From NCBI GenBank assembly GCA_015487895.1, contig WFOW01000074.1, forward strand, positions 1 to 7,796: a stretch of 7,796 bases of DNA, read 5' to 3'. This document shows positions 1-7,796 of the stretch, piece by piece. Every line of letters starts with the position of its first letter. Positions within the stretch are counted from its first letter, which is position 1. The notes beneath the pieces were generated by a model. It searched no databases. It was not told the DNA's origin and worked only from the letters and a program-made list of their open reading frames with translations. Source of the stretch: Gammaproteobacteria bacterium. GTDB lineage: Bacteria > Pseudomonadota > Gammaproteobacteria > S144-34. Made by a program: the position numbers and the translations under genes.

Positions 1-1
1 G

Positions 2-69
2 TGGACGGTATACGGCGTGCGGTGGTCCCCTTTTCCGTACACCGTCTCCCGCGAACCGTCTACCAACCC
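2..69. repeat. Inverted array of degenerate 7-bp repeats
   Basis: The plus strand can be read as consecutive 7-base units ending in CGG (TGGACGG, TATACGG, CGTGCGG at 2-22), then, after a 12-base spacer, as units beginning CCG (CCGTACA, CCGTCTC, CCGCGAA, CCGTCTA at 35-62). The second set is the reverse complement of the first type, so the two arms are inverted: 4-15 (GACGGTATACGG) pairs with 35-46 (CCGTACACCGTC) at 11 of 12 positions. The array may continue left of the window. Short tandem heptamers are known from intergenic DNA of some bacteria, such as cyanobacterial STRR sequences; whether this one is related is unknown. The period and inversion are visible directly; any function (hairpin, transcript end, slippage-prone repeat) is inference. 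Confidence 0.55.
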
Positions 70-372
70 AAGGCGGTCACGCTCCCCAGACGCGCCCGGT
101 CGAACACGCGGCGCCGCGCGCACGGGGCCGGAGCGAAGCGCAGGCCAGTCGCGGCGCGTCGGCGCAAGCGCGGCGCGAACGCCGCACGGGCACCCGCACG
201 GCCGCGAATGCCCGGAGCCTCAGGCGCCCCACACGCCCCCGGACTCCGCGCGGCGGCCGGAGCGCGGGGGCGGAGCGCCGCGCAGCGGCGCGGAGCCCAG
301 GTGCGGCGACAGGCCGCGCGCGCGGCGCGACAGGCAGTCAAATGCCCGCACGACCCGGAATGCAAAGAGCTG
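65..372. other. Gene-free GC-rich region downstream of kamA
   Basis: No credible gene is seen here. Open frames exist on both strands, but their translations are Arg/Ala/Pro-rich with no recognisable domain, as expected for random very GC-rich DNA, and none has a convincing ribosome site. The stretch contains several short GC hairpins, for example GCGGCG-CGAA-CGCCGC at 170-185 and GCGCCGC-GCA-GCGGCGC at 275-291, and repeated GGAGCG words near 130, 258 and 272. No T-tract follows any hairpin on the minus strand, so I see no intrinsic terminator for kamA; a Rho-dependent end is possible. Confidence 0.5.
306..335. repeat. 9-bp direct repeat around a CG-rich palindrome
   Basis: GCGACAGGC occurs at 306-314 and again at 327-335. 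Between them sits a perfect 14-bp palindrome (GCCGCGCGCGCGGC, 313-326), so the two copies touch it on both sides. It lies about 40 bases downstream of the kamA stop. The arrangement resembles a duplicated flank around a small inverted element, but at this base composition chance is a real alternative. No coding capacity or function can be assigned. Confidence 0.35.
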
Positions 373-1761
<1,389 letters not shown>

Positions 1762-1767
1762 GTCGCT

Positions 1768-1775
1768 CTCTCCTC
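1768..1775 (-). promoter_or_regulatory. Ribosome binding site of the kamA-like gene
   Basis: On the minus strand GAGGAGAG lies with its AGGAG core 8 bases before the ATG at 1761. It sits in a purine tract of the 49-base gap after the MarR gene. It decides the start, because the open frame continues hundreds of bases upstream through the MarR gene without a comparable site. Confidence 0.8.
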
Positions 1776-1782
1776 TCTCCCC

Positions 1783-1802
1783 GCGGGCCGGCGCCGGCCC
1801 GC
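1783..1802. repeat. Perfect 20-bp palindrome between marR and kamA-like genes
   Basis: GCGGGCCGGC is followed at once by its exact reverse complement GCCGGCCCGC, so all ten pairs match with no spacer. It lies between the stop of the MarR gene (1811) and the ribosome site of the aminomutase gene. No T-tract follows it in the direction of transcription, which argues against an intrinsic terminator. It could be a protein-binding site or, in RNA, a stable stem that sets the relative expression or stability of the two messages. The palindrome is seen directly; its role is inference. Confidence 0.6.
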
Positions 1803-1810
1803 ATCTCCGA

Positions 1811-2347
1811 CTAGTCCTGCGGCTCCAGCGGCGCGCCGCCGGCGGCGCGGTCGGCCGCTGGCAGCGCCGCCGTGAGGGCCTCGAGCTCGCGCGCCAGCGC
1901 GGCGAGCCGCTCCGGGGGCAGCCTCCCGAGGGCGTGCATGAGGGCCCCCTGCGCCGGCCGCGGCGCGCGCTCCAGCAGCTCGAGGCCGGCCTCCGTGGGC
2001 CGCACCTGCACGGCCCGGTGGTCGGGCCCGCGCCGCTCGCGGCGCACGAGGCCGCGGCGCTCGAGGCGCTCGACCAGGTTGCTCGCGGTGGAGCGATGGA
2101 CGGCCATCGCCGCGGCGAGCTCCGAGACGCGCAGCCCCGGGCGGCCCGCCACCTCCCACAGCGCCCAGAGCTGGGCCGCGCTGATGCCGCAGCGCCGCTC
2201 CACCCAGCGCGAGTGCGCCTGGATGGCCCGGAAGACCACCCGCATGGCGCGCAGCACGCTGCGGGCGGCCTCGGTCCGGTCCATGTCCCCCGTCTCGGCG
2301 GGAGCGGGCGACGCCGCCCCCTGGGCGATGCCGCCGGCCGTGCCCAT
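1811..2347 (-). CDS. MarR-family transcriptional regulator
   Basis: This 178-residue protein is a winged helix-turn-helix DNA-binding regulator of the MarR type, expected to act as a dimer in the cytoplasm. The wHTH spans roughly residues 72-118: ELAAAMAVHRSTASNLVERL is the helix-turn-helix, and the wing carries the typical pattern RRGPDHRAVQVRPTEAG. Flanking N- and C-terminal helices (about 24-68 and 120-162) form the dimer interface in this family. There is one cysteine (C53), so a two-cysteine redox switch is unlikely. I chose the ATG at 2347 because GGAGGG stands just upstream; an in-frame ATG at 2284 has a weaker site (GGGGGA) but would give 157 residues, closer to the family norm, and would remove an Ala/Gly/Pro-rich leader. 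The aminomutase gene follows on the same strand, so it is the likely target. The ligand cannot be told from sequence. Confidence 0.88.
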   Translation of the reverse strand: MGTAGGIAQGAASPAPAETGDMDRTEAARSVLRAMRVVFRAIQAHSRWVERRCGISAAQLWALWEVAGRPGLRVSELAAAMAVHRSTASNLVERLERRGLVRRERRGPDHRAVQVRPTEAGLELLERAPRPAQGALMHALGRLPPERLAALARELEALTAALPAADRAAGGAPLEPQD

Positions 2348-2354
2348 GGGACCC

Positions 2355-2367
2355 TCCACGCCGTGGA
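2355..2367. promoter_or_regulatory. Inverted repeat at the marR start, possible operator or RNA hairpin
   Basis: TCCAC-GCC-GTGGA is a perfect 5-bp inverted repeat with a 3-base centre. It sits about 10 bases downstream of the proposed -10 box, where the transcript should begin, and overlaps the GGAGGG ribosome site of the MarR gene. Autorepression from a site in this position is common in the MarR family. Because one arm ends inside the ribosome site, a small RNA hairpin could also limit translation. An adjoining AT-rich segment, 2365-2386, is an imperfect palindrome (TGG at one end, CCA at the other) and is another operator candidate. Confidence 0.4.
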
Positions 2368-2376
2368 ATGTTTTGG

Positions 2377-2406
2377 ACAATACCATTGCGCCCGTCGGCC
2401 GCGCAA
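2377..2406 (-). promoter_or_regulatory. Putative sigma-70-type promoter for marR-kamA
   Basis: On the minus strand TTGCGC (2406-2401) and TATTGT (2382-2377) are separated by 18 bases, a workable -35/-10 pair, though only the TTG and TAT..T positions agree with consensus. The -10 lies in the most AT-rich stretch of the gap, about 30 bases before the MarR start. It would let marR and the aminomutase gene be transcribed independently of glmS. Confidence 0.4.
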
Positions 2407-2433
2407 CCGTCCGCGCCGTCGGGGAAAGGACGC

Positions 2434-2462
2434 AAAAGCAGGGATCTGCGTCGAAGACGCAG
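2434..2462 (-). terminator. glmS: Possible weak intrinsic terminator after glmS
   Basis: A perfect 7-bp stem with a 3-base loop (CTGCGTC-TTC-GACGCAG on the minus strand, 2462-2446) starts 31 bases after the glmS stop. In the direction of transcription it is followed, after 8 bases, by a run of only four T (2437-2434). Stem and position suit a terminator, but the displaced short T-tract makes it weak; it may instead be a 3'-end stabilising hairpin. It precedes the proposed marR promoter. Confidence 0.4.
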
Positions 2463-2493
2463 CGAACGGCGACGATCTGCGCCGAACGCGCGT

Positions 2494-4320
2494 TTATTCG
2501 ACGGTGACGGACTTGGCGAGGTTGCGCGGCTGGTCCACGTCGGTCCCGCGCAGCACGGCCACGTGGTAGGCGAGGAGCTGCAGCGGCACCGTGTAGACCA
2601 CGGGTGCGGTCGAGGGGCAGATGTCGTCCAGCGTGAGGGCCTGGTAGCGGTCGAGCTCCACGCGCACGTCGCGGTCGGTGAACAGGAACAGCTCGCCGCC
2701 GCGGGCGCGGACCTCCTGGAGGTTGGCGAGCACCTTCTCCAGCAGGGCGTCCTTCGGGAAGGCGCACACGACCGGCATCTCGGCGTCCACCAGGGCGAGG
2801 GGGCCGTGCTTGAGCTCGCCCGCCGGGTAGGCCTCGGCGTGGATGTAGGAGATCTCCTTGAGCTTGAGCGCGCCCTCCATGGCGATGGGGTAGAAGGTGC
2901 CGCGGCCGAGGAAGAGGGCGTGCTGCCTGCCGGCGAAGGCCCCGGCCATGGACTGGATGGCCTCGGACAGCCCGAGGGCCACCTCCACCTGGCGCGGCAG
3001 GGCGTGCAGCTCCTCGACCAGGGCGCGCTCGGCGGCCTCGTCGAGCCCGCGCCGGCGCGCGAGCGCCAGCGCCAGCAGCCGCAGGGCCACGAGCTGGGTG
3101 GTGAAGGCCTTGGTGGAGGCGACGCCGATCTCGGGGCCGGCCCGGGTCATGAGCGCGACGTCCGACTCGCGCACGAGCGAGCTCTCGGGCACGTTGCACA
3201 CGGTGAGGCTCCCGAGGTAGCCGAGCTCGCGCGCGCGCCGTAGCGCCGCCAGGGTGTCCGCGGTCTCGCCCGACTGGGAGATCGTCACGAGCAGCGTGCC
3301 CTCGGGCACCACGACCCGGCGGTAGCGGTACTCGCTCGCGACCTCCACCGAGGTCGGGACGCCGGCCTCCTCGAACCAGTAGCGCGCCACGAGACCGGCG
3401 TGGTAGCTCGTCCCGCATGCGACGATGTGGACGGCGCGCGTGGCGTCGAGCAGGGCGCGGGTGCGGTGGCCGAAGCTCTCCTCGAGGAGCCGGCCCCTGT
3501 GGATGCGCCCCTCGAGGGTCTCGGCGATGACGGCCGGCTGCTCGAAGATCTCCTTGAGCATGAAGTGGCGGTAGGGGCCCTTGTCGGCCGCCTGGGCGGT
3601 GGCCTCGACGCGCTTGGGCGCGCGCTCGACGGGCGCGCCGTCGGGCCCGTAGACCGTGACGCCGTCGCGGCGCACCTCCGCGAGCTCGCCCTCCTCGAGG
3701 AACAGGAAGCGCCGCGTCTGCGGCAGGAAGGCGTAGACGTCGGAGGCGACGAAGGTGGCCCCGTCTGCGAGCCCCACCACCAGCGGGCTGCCGGAGCGCG
3801 CCACCACGAGGCGGTCGGGCTCGTCGGGGCTCGCGACCACGAGGGCGTAGGCCCCGACCAGGCGCCGCGTGGCGGCGCGCACGGCCTCGAGCAGGTCGAG
3901 GCCGCCGTCGAGCAGGTCGCGCAGCAGGTGGGCGATGACCTCGGTGTCGGTCTCGGAGCTGAAGGCGTAGCCCTTGGCCTCGAGCTCGGCGCGCAGCTCG
4001 GCGTGGTTCTCGATGACGCCGTTGTGGACGACGGCCACGCGCTCGCCGCTCATGTGCGGGTGGGCGTTGCGCTCGGCCGGCATGCCGTGGGTGGCCCAGC
4101 GGGTGTGGGCGATGCCGGGACCGCCCTCGAGGCCGGCGCGCTCGACCAGGCCGCGCAGCTCGGCCACCTTGCCTACCGAGCGGATGCGCTCGAGGCGGCC
4201 GGTGGGCGCGCGCACGGCGATGCCGGCGGAGTCGTAGCCGCGGTACTCGAGCCGCGCGAGCCCCTCCATCAGGAGGGGCACCACGTTGTCCGGGCCGATG
4301 GCGCCGACGATCCCGCACAT
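2494..4320 (-). CDS. glmS: Glutamine--fructose-6-phosphate aminotransferase (isomerizing) GlmS
   Basis: GlmS makes glucosamine-6-phosphate from fructose-6-phosphate and glutamine, the committed step to UDP-N-acetylglucosamine for peptidoglycan and lipopolysaccharide. The 608 residues match the usual length (609 in E. coli). The glutaminase domain begins MCGIVGAIG, with C2 as the N-terminal nucleophile after Met removal, followed by TRWATHG (73-79), HNGVIENH (99-106) and TDTE (124-127). Two SIS sugar-isomerase domains follow: CGTSYHAG (302-309) and SQSGETADT (349-357) in the first, and EGALKLKEISYIHAEAYPAGE (around 482-502) in the second, with the catalytic Lys and Glu near 486 and 489. The C-terminal RNLAKSVTVE carries K603, the lysine forming the Schiff base with fructose-6-phosphate. 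It starts 21 bases after glmU and is probably cotranscribed; its ribosome site is poor (CGGGGC), consistent with translation following glmU. No glmS ribozyme is seen upstream, as expected outside Firmicutes. Confidence 0.98.
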   Translation of the reverse strand: MCGIVGAIGPDNVVPLLMEGLARLEYRGYDSAGIAVRAPTGRLERIRSVGKVAELRGLVERAGLEGGPGIAHTRWATHGMPAERNAHPHMSGERVAVVHNGVIENHAELRAELEAKGYAFSSETDTEVIAHLLRDLLDGGLDLLEAVRAATRRLVGAYALVVASPDEPDRLVVARSGSPLVVGLADGATFVASDVYAFLPQTRRFLFLEEGELAEVRRDGVTVYGPDGAPVERAPKRVEATAQAADKGPYRHFMLKEIFEQPAVIAETLEGRIHRGRLLEESFGHRTRALLDATRAVHIVACGTSYHAGLVARYWFEEAGVPTSVEVASEYRYRRVVVPEGTLLVTISQSGETADTLAALRRARELGYLGSLTVCNVPESSLVRESDVALMTRAGPEIGVASTKAFTTQLVALRLLALALARRRGLDEAAERALVEELHALPRQVEVALGLSEAIQSMAGAFAGRQHALFLGRGTFYPIAMEGALKLKEISYIHAEAYPAGELKHGPLALVDAEMPVVCAFPKDALLEKVLANLQEVRARGGELFLFTDRDVRVELDRYQALTLDDICPSTAPVVYTVPLQLLAYHVAVLRGTDVDQPRNLAKSVTVE

Positions 4321-4341
4321 GGCAGACGGCCCCGCGGCGGC

Positions 4342-5793
4342 TCAGACGCCCTCCTCCTCGCGCGGGGCCTCCGCGGGCCGCTCCGTCTCGCCGCGCCCGC
4401 CTGCGCGCCGGCGGCGCGGCGGCTCGTCCTTGCGCGGGCGCTTCCAGCCCGGGCGCGTGACCTGGGGGGCGCGGCTCAGGGTGAGCTCGCCCGGCGGGGC
4501 GTCGCGCGTGATGGTGCTCCCGGCGCCGATGGTGGCGCCGCGCCCGACGGTGACGGGCGCCACGAGCTGGGTGTCGGAGCCGATGAAGGCCTCGTCCTCG
4601 ATCACGGTGCGGTGCTTGTGGGCGCCGTCGTAGTTGCAGGTGATGGTGCCGGCGCCGATGTTGACCTCGCGCCCCACGGTGGCGTCGCCCACGTAGGAGA
4701 GGTGGTTGATCTTCGAGCCCTCGCCGACCTCGGCGTTCTTGAGCTCGACGAAGTTGCCGATGCGCACCTCGGCGGCGAGCCGGGTGCCGGGGCGCACGCG
4801 CGCGTAGGGGCCGACGCGCGTCCCGGGCCCGATCTCGGCTCCCTCCACCAGCGTGAAGGGCAGGATCTCGGCGCCGTCGGCGACGGTCACGTCGCGCAGC
4901 ACGCAGTAAGGCCCGACGCGCACCCCGTCGCCGAGGCGCACCGAGCCCTCCAGCACCACGCCGACGTCGAGCTCGACGTCGCGCCCGTGCTTGACCGTGC
5001 CGCGCACCTCGAGGCGGGCCGGGTCGCGCACCGTGACGCCCGCGCGCATGAGCGCCTCGGCCGCGCGCCGCTGCCAGATCCGCTCCAGCCGTGCGAGCTG
5101 GAGGCGGTCGTTGACGCCCAGGGTCTCGTCCGGGTCCCCGGCGCAGACGGCGGCCACGGGCACGCCCTCGGACACCGCCATGGCGACCACGTCCGTCAGG
5201 TAGTACTCGCCCTGGGCGTTGTCGCGGCCGAGGCGCCCCACCCAGGCGCGCAGGCGCGCCGCCGGCGCGACCAGGATGCCCGTGTTGACCTCCCGGATGG
5301 CGCGCACGGCCTCGTCGGCGTCCTTCTCCTCGACGATGCGGGCGAGGCGTCCGGCCCCGTCGCGCACGATGCGCCCGTAGCCCGTCGGGTCGTCGAGGCG
5401 GGCGGTGAGGACGGCGAGGCCGTCCCCGCCGGCGGCCTCCACCACCCGCGCCAGCGTCTCCGGGCGCACCAGCGGCACGTCGCCGTAGAGCACGAGCACG
5501 AGGCCGGCATCCGGGAGGGCCGGCAGGGCCTGCGCGACGGCATGGCCGGTGCCGAGCCGCTCGGCCTGCTCCACCCACGCGAGGTCCGGGTCGGGGAAGG
5601 CGGCGCGCACGGCCTCGCCCCCGTGGCCGTGGACCACCACGCTGCGCTCCGGCCCGAGGGCACGGGCGGCCTCCAGCACGTGGGCGAGCAGGGGGCGGCC
5701 GGCGAGCGCGTGCAGGACCTTGGGCCGGCCCGAGCGCATGCGCTTGCCCTGGCCCGCGGCCAGCACCACCACGCTCAGCGGCTTGCGGCTCAT
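4342..5793 (-). CDS. glmU: Bifunctional N-acetylglucosamine-1-phosphate uridyltransferase / glucosamine-1-phosphate acetyltransferase GlmU
   Basis: GlmU acetylates glucosamine-1-phosphate with acetyl-CoA and then transfers UMP from UTP to give UDP-GlcNAc. The N-terminal uridyltransferase domain shows LAAGQGKRM (11-19), PKVLH (24-28), YGDVPL (103-108, with the metal-binding Asp at 105), GYGRIV (138-143) and EYYLTD (196-201). The C-terminal left-handed beta-helix (about 252-437) contains hexapeptide repeats, RPGTRL (334-339), [18 protein letters not shown] (347-364, with H364 matching the catalytic His363 of E. coli) and [13 protein letters not shown] (378-390). The family normally ends near 456 residues; here the conserved end RPGWKRP (447-453) is followed by about 30 extra, strongly charged residues, basic then acidic, probably disordered. 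The ATG at 5793 has GGGGAG 9 bases upstream. glmS follows after 21 bases, so the two sugar-nucleotide enzymes form one unit. Confidence 0.98.
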   Translation of the reverse strand: MSRKPLSVVVLAAGQGKRMRSGRPKVLHALAGRPLLAHVLEAARALGPERSVVVHGHGGEAVRAAFPDPDLAWVEQAERLGTGHAVAQALPALPDAGLVLVLYGDVPLVRPETLARVVEAAGGDGLAVLTARLDDPTGYGRIVRDGAGRLARIVEEKDADEAVRAIREVNTGILVAPAARLRAWVGRLGRDNAQGEYYLTDVVAMAVSEGVPVAAVCAGDPDETLGVNDRLQLARLERIWQRRAAEALMRAGVTVRDPARLEVRGTVKHGRDVELDVGVVLEGSVRLGDGVRVGPYCVLRDVTVADGAEILPFTLVEGAEIGPGTRVGPYARVRPGTRLAAEVRIGNFVELKNAEVGEGSKINHLSYVGDATVGREVNIGAGTITCNYDGAHKHRTVIEDEAFIGSDTQLVAPVTVGRGATIGAGSTITRDAPPGELTLSRAPQVTRPGWKRPRKDEPPRRRRAGGRGETERPAEAPREEEGV

Positions 5794-5813
5794 CGCTTGC
5801 GGCTCCCCGGCAT

Positions 5814-5833
5814 CCGCCCGCCCCCGCGGGCGG
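5814..5833 (-). other. GC-rich hairpin in the glmU leader
   Basis: CCGCCCGC and GCGGGCGG form a perfect 8-bp stem with a 4-base loop, ending just before the GGGGAG ribosome site of glmU. No T-tract follows, so it is not an intrinsic terminator. In RNA it would be very stable and adjoin the ribosome landing site, so it could affect glmU translation or protect the 5' end of a processed message. The structure is seen; the role is inferred. Confidence 0.45.
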
Positions 5834-5851
5834 CCTCCAAGCTTAGCGGAG

Positions 5852-5904
5852 CGCCGGCGGCCGGCGGTAGCGGAAACCGCCGACGGCGGCTGTAGGAAAA
5901 ATGC
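5852..5904 (-). other. Two adjacent hairpins after the FKBP gene, possible attenuator or REP-like element
   Basis: Downstream of the FKBP stop, the minus strand reads a T-run, then CCGCC-GTC-GGCGG (5889-5877) followed by TTTCC, then a second inverted repeat of seven pairs around a single base (5866-5852). The first hairpin with its three T could be a weak terminator separating atp from glm transcription. The plus strand also carries two GTAG words (5867-5870 and 5892-5895) next to the palindromes, a feature of some REP elements. Neither reading can be settled from one copy. Confidence 0.35.
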
Positions 5905-5912
5905 CGACGCCC

Positions 5913-6392
5913 TCAGTGGCTGCCGGGCGGGCCGAGGGGCTGGCCCGCGGTGACCTCGCTCATGGTGGGACGCCGCACCTCGAGGATGCGCACCACGTAG
6001 CGCAGCCTGCGGCCGGCGAGCGGATGGTTGCCGTCGAGCGTGACCCGGCCGCCCTCGATGCGCGAGACGACGAAGGTGCGCGTCTCGCCGCGCTCGTTGA
6101 CGAACTCGATCTCGGCGCCCACCTGCCGGTACTGCGGGGGCACCTGCGAGAGGGGCTGGGTGCAGGTGAGCTCCTCGCGGTGGGGTCCGAAGGCCTCCTC
6201 GGGCTCGAGCGTCACGCGCACCGTCTCGCCCGCGCCGTGCCCCTCGATGGCCTCCTCGATCTTCTCGAACACGCCGCTGCCGGCGCCGAGGATGATGCCG
6301 ATGGGCAGGTCGTTCTGCTCCAGGACCTCGCCGTCCTCGCCCTGGATGCTGTAGGTGAAGTAGACGACGAGCCCCTTGCGCGCCTTGGGCAT
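5913..6392 (-). CDS. FKBP-type peptidyl-prolyl cis-trans isomerase, SlyD-like
   Basis: A 159-residue cytoplasmic protein (no signal peptide) of the SlyD/FkpB branch of FKBP isomerases, which speed proline isomerisation and act as chaperones. The FKBP fold is split: the first part (about 8-70) ends in the typical LEPEEAFG, an inserted IF chaperone flap covers about 71-119, and the fold closes with [23 protein letters not shown] (118-140), whose NHPLAG motif is a hallmark of the group. It lacks the His/Cys-rich metal-binding tail of true SlyD, ending instead in a short Pro/Gly tail, so I leave the symbol blank. It begins 16 bases after the atpC stop with a weak ribosome site and is likely cotranscribed with the ATP synthase genes. 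An FKBP gene at this place between atpC and glmU is not part of the usual E. coli-type order; a role in ATP synthase assembly is possible but unproven. Confidence 0.93.
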   Translation of the reverse strand: MPKARKGLVVYFTYSIQGEDGEVLEQNDLPIGIILGAGSGVFEKIEEAIEGHGAGETVRVTLEPEEAFGPHREELTCTQPLSQVPPQYRQVGAEIEFVNERGETRTFVVSRIEGGRVTLDGNHPLAGRRLRYVVRILEVRRPTMSEVTAGQPLGPPGSH

Positions 6393-6408
6393 GGCGGTGC
6401 GTCCGGCC

Positions 6409-6843
6409 TCAGCCGCCGGTGCGGCCCGCGCGGCGCTTGACGCGCTCGATGGCGCGCAGCTGCGCGAGCGCCTCGGCGAGCTCGGCCTGCGCGCGGGCGT
6501 AGTCGATCTCGCCGCGCTTCCCGGCCAGCGCGCGCTCGGCGCGCTCCTTGGCCTCCTTGGCGCGCGCCTCGTCGAGGTCGGCGGCGCGCACGGCGGTGTC
6601 GGCGAGCACCGTCACCACGTGCGGCTGCACCTCGAGCAGCCCGCCCGAGACGTAGAAGTCGAGCTCCTCGCCCTCGGGGGTGAGCACGCGCACCTCGCCC
6701 GGCCTGAGGCGGGTGAGCAGCGGGGCGTGGCGCGGATAGATGCCGACCTCGCCCATCTCCGCCGGGGCGAACACCGCCTGCGCCGTGCCGGAGTGGATCT
6801 CGGCCTCGGCGCTGACGATGTCCACGTGGAAGGTCATGGCCAT
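6409..6843 (-). CDS. atpC: ATP synthase F1 epsilon subunit AtpC
   Basis: The 144-residue epsilon subunit is part of the central rotor stalk of F1, linking gamma to the c-ring and able to inhibit ATP hydrolysis. The N-terminal beta sandwich (about 1-88) shows [15 protein letters not shown], the conserved [17 protein letters not shown] (around 34-50) and [12 protein letters not shown] with [11 protein letters not shown] (63-87). The C-terminal helical hairpin (about 89-138) is Ala-, Glu- and Arg-rich, as in the family. Length is close to the usual 139 residues. The ATG at 6843 is preferred to the one two codons later because GAGGAG ends 6 bases before it. It follows atpD after 10 bases and precedes the FKBP gene. 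Confidence 0.97.
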   Translation of the reverse strand: MAMTFHVDIVSAEAEIHSGTAQAVFAPAEMGEVGIYPRHAPLLTRLRPGEVRVLTPEGEELDFYVSGGLLEVQPHVVTVLADTAVRAADLDEARAKEAKERAERALAGKRGEIDYARAQAELAEALAQLRAIERVKRRAGRTGG

Positions 6844-6849
6844 GGCTCG

Positions 6850-6853
6850 CTCC

Positions 6854-6855
<2 letters not shown>
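6850..6855 (-). promoter_or_regulatory. atpC: atpC ribosome site overlapping the atpD stop
   Basis: The minus strand reads TGAGGAG, so the stop codon of atpD (TGA, 6856-6854) is shared with the GAGGAG ribosome site of atpC, 6 bases before its ATG. This layout fits translational coupling of the beta and epsilon subunits. Confidence 0.75.

Positions 6856-7796
<941 letters not shown>

Noticed and set aside
2..69. A CRISPR array at the left edge
   Set aside because: The units are 7 bases, degenerate and contiguous, with no 25-40-base repeats or spacers, and no cas genes are present.
60..365. A 101-codon minus-strand frame in the region after kamA
   Set aside because: The product is Arg/Ala/Pro-rich without recognisable domain or ribosome site; it is what stop-poor GC-rich DNA gives by chance.
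1811..5578. A minus-strand open frame of 1255 codons through glmU, glmS and marR
   Set aside because: Only its last part, the MarR protein, is meaningful; the rest is out of frame with glmU and glmS and is Arg/Pro/Ala low-complexity.
3400..5895. A plus-strand open frame of 831 codons opposite glmS and glmU
   Set aside because: It is antisense to two certain genes and its translation is Ala/Gly/Val/His/Asp-rich with no domain, the usual mirror of codon bias in GC-rich coding DNA.
5794..5912. A small gene or tRNA in the FKBP-glmU gap
   Set aside because: No cloverleaf and no short frame with a ribosome site; the bases are accounted for by three hairpins.

Overview
The window is very GC-rich chromosomal sequence from a proteobacterium, most likely a gammaproteobacterium. 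The evidence is the order atpD-atpC-(FKBP)-glmU-glmS, the classical 3' end of the gammaproteobacterial ATP synthase cluster, and the close match of the AtpD fragment to the Escherichia coli beta subunit (Walker A, Walker B and DELSEED stretches fall at E. coli numbering). I cannot name the genus. All convincing genes lie on the minus strand, so transcription runs from high to low coordinates. The long plus-strand frames are GC-driven shadows.

Layout in transcription order: the C-terminal two thirds of atpD (7796-6854, cut by the window edge); atpC (6843-6409), whose ribosome site overlaps the atpD stop; a SlyD-like FKBP peptidyl-prolyl isomerase (6392-5913), 16 bases after atpC; a 119-base gap with three GC-rich hairpins; glmU (5793-4342); glmS (4320-2494), 21 bases further on; a 146-base gap with a terminator-like hairpin and a plausible promoter/operator; a MarR-family regulator (2347-1811); a 49-base gap holding a perfect 20-bp palindrome; and a KamA-family radical SAM aminomutase (1761-373). 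The last 372 bases hold no credible gene but carry inverted heptamer repeats and other repeat structure.

Two functional units follow. The first is housekeeping: F1 ATP synthase subunits, a folding helper, and the two enzymes taking fructose-6-phosphate to UDP-N-acetylglucosamine for the cell wall and LPS (GlmS makes glucosamine-6-phosphate; GlmU acetylates and uridylates glucosamine-1-phosphate; the mutase GlmM is not in the window). The second is a likely two-gene marR-kamA operon with its own promoter, in which the regulator probably controls itself and the aminomutase.

Most of the window is ordinary. The parts that deserve attention are the aminomutase, which keeps the radical SAM cysteines, the carboxylate-binding Arg and the PLP lysine but appears to have lost the two Asp residues that bind the lysine side chain in true lysine 2,3-aminomutase; the palindromes around its regulator; the FKBP gene placed inside the atp-glm cluster; and the heptamer repeats at the left edge.
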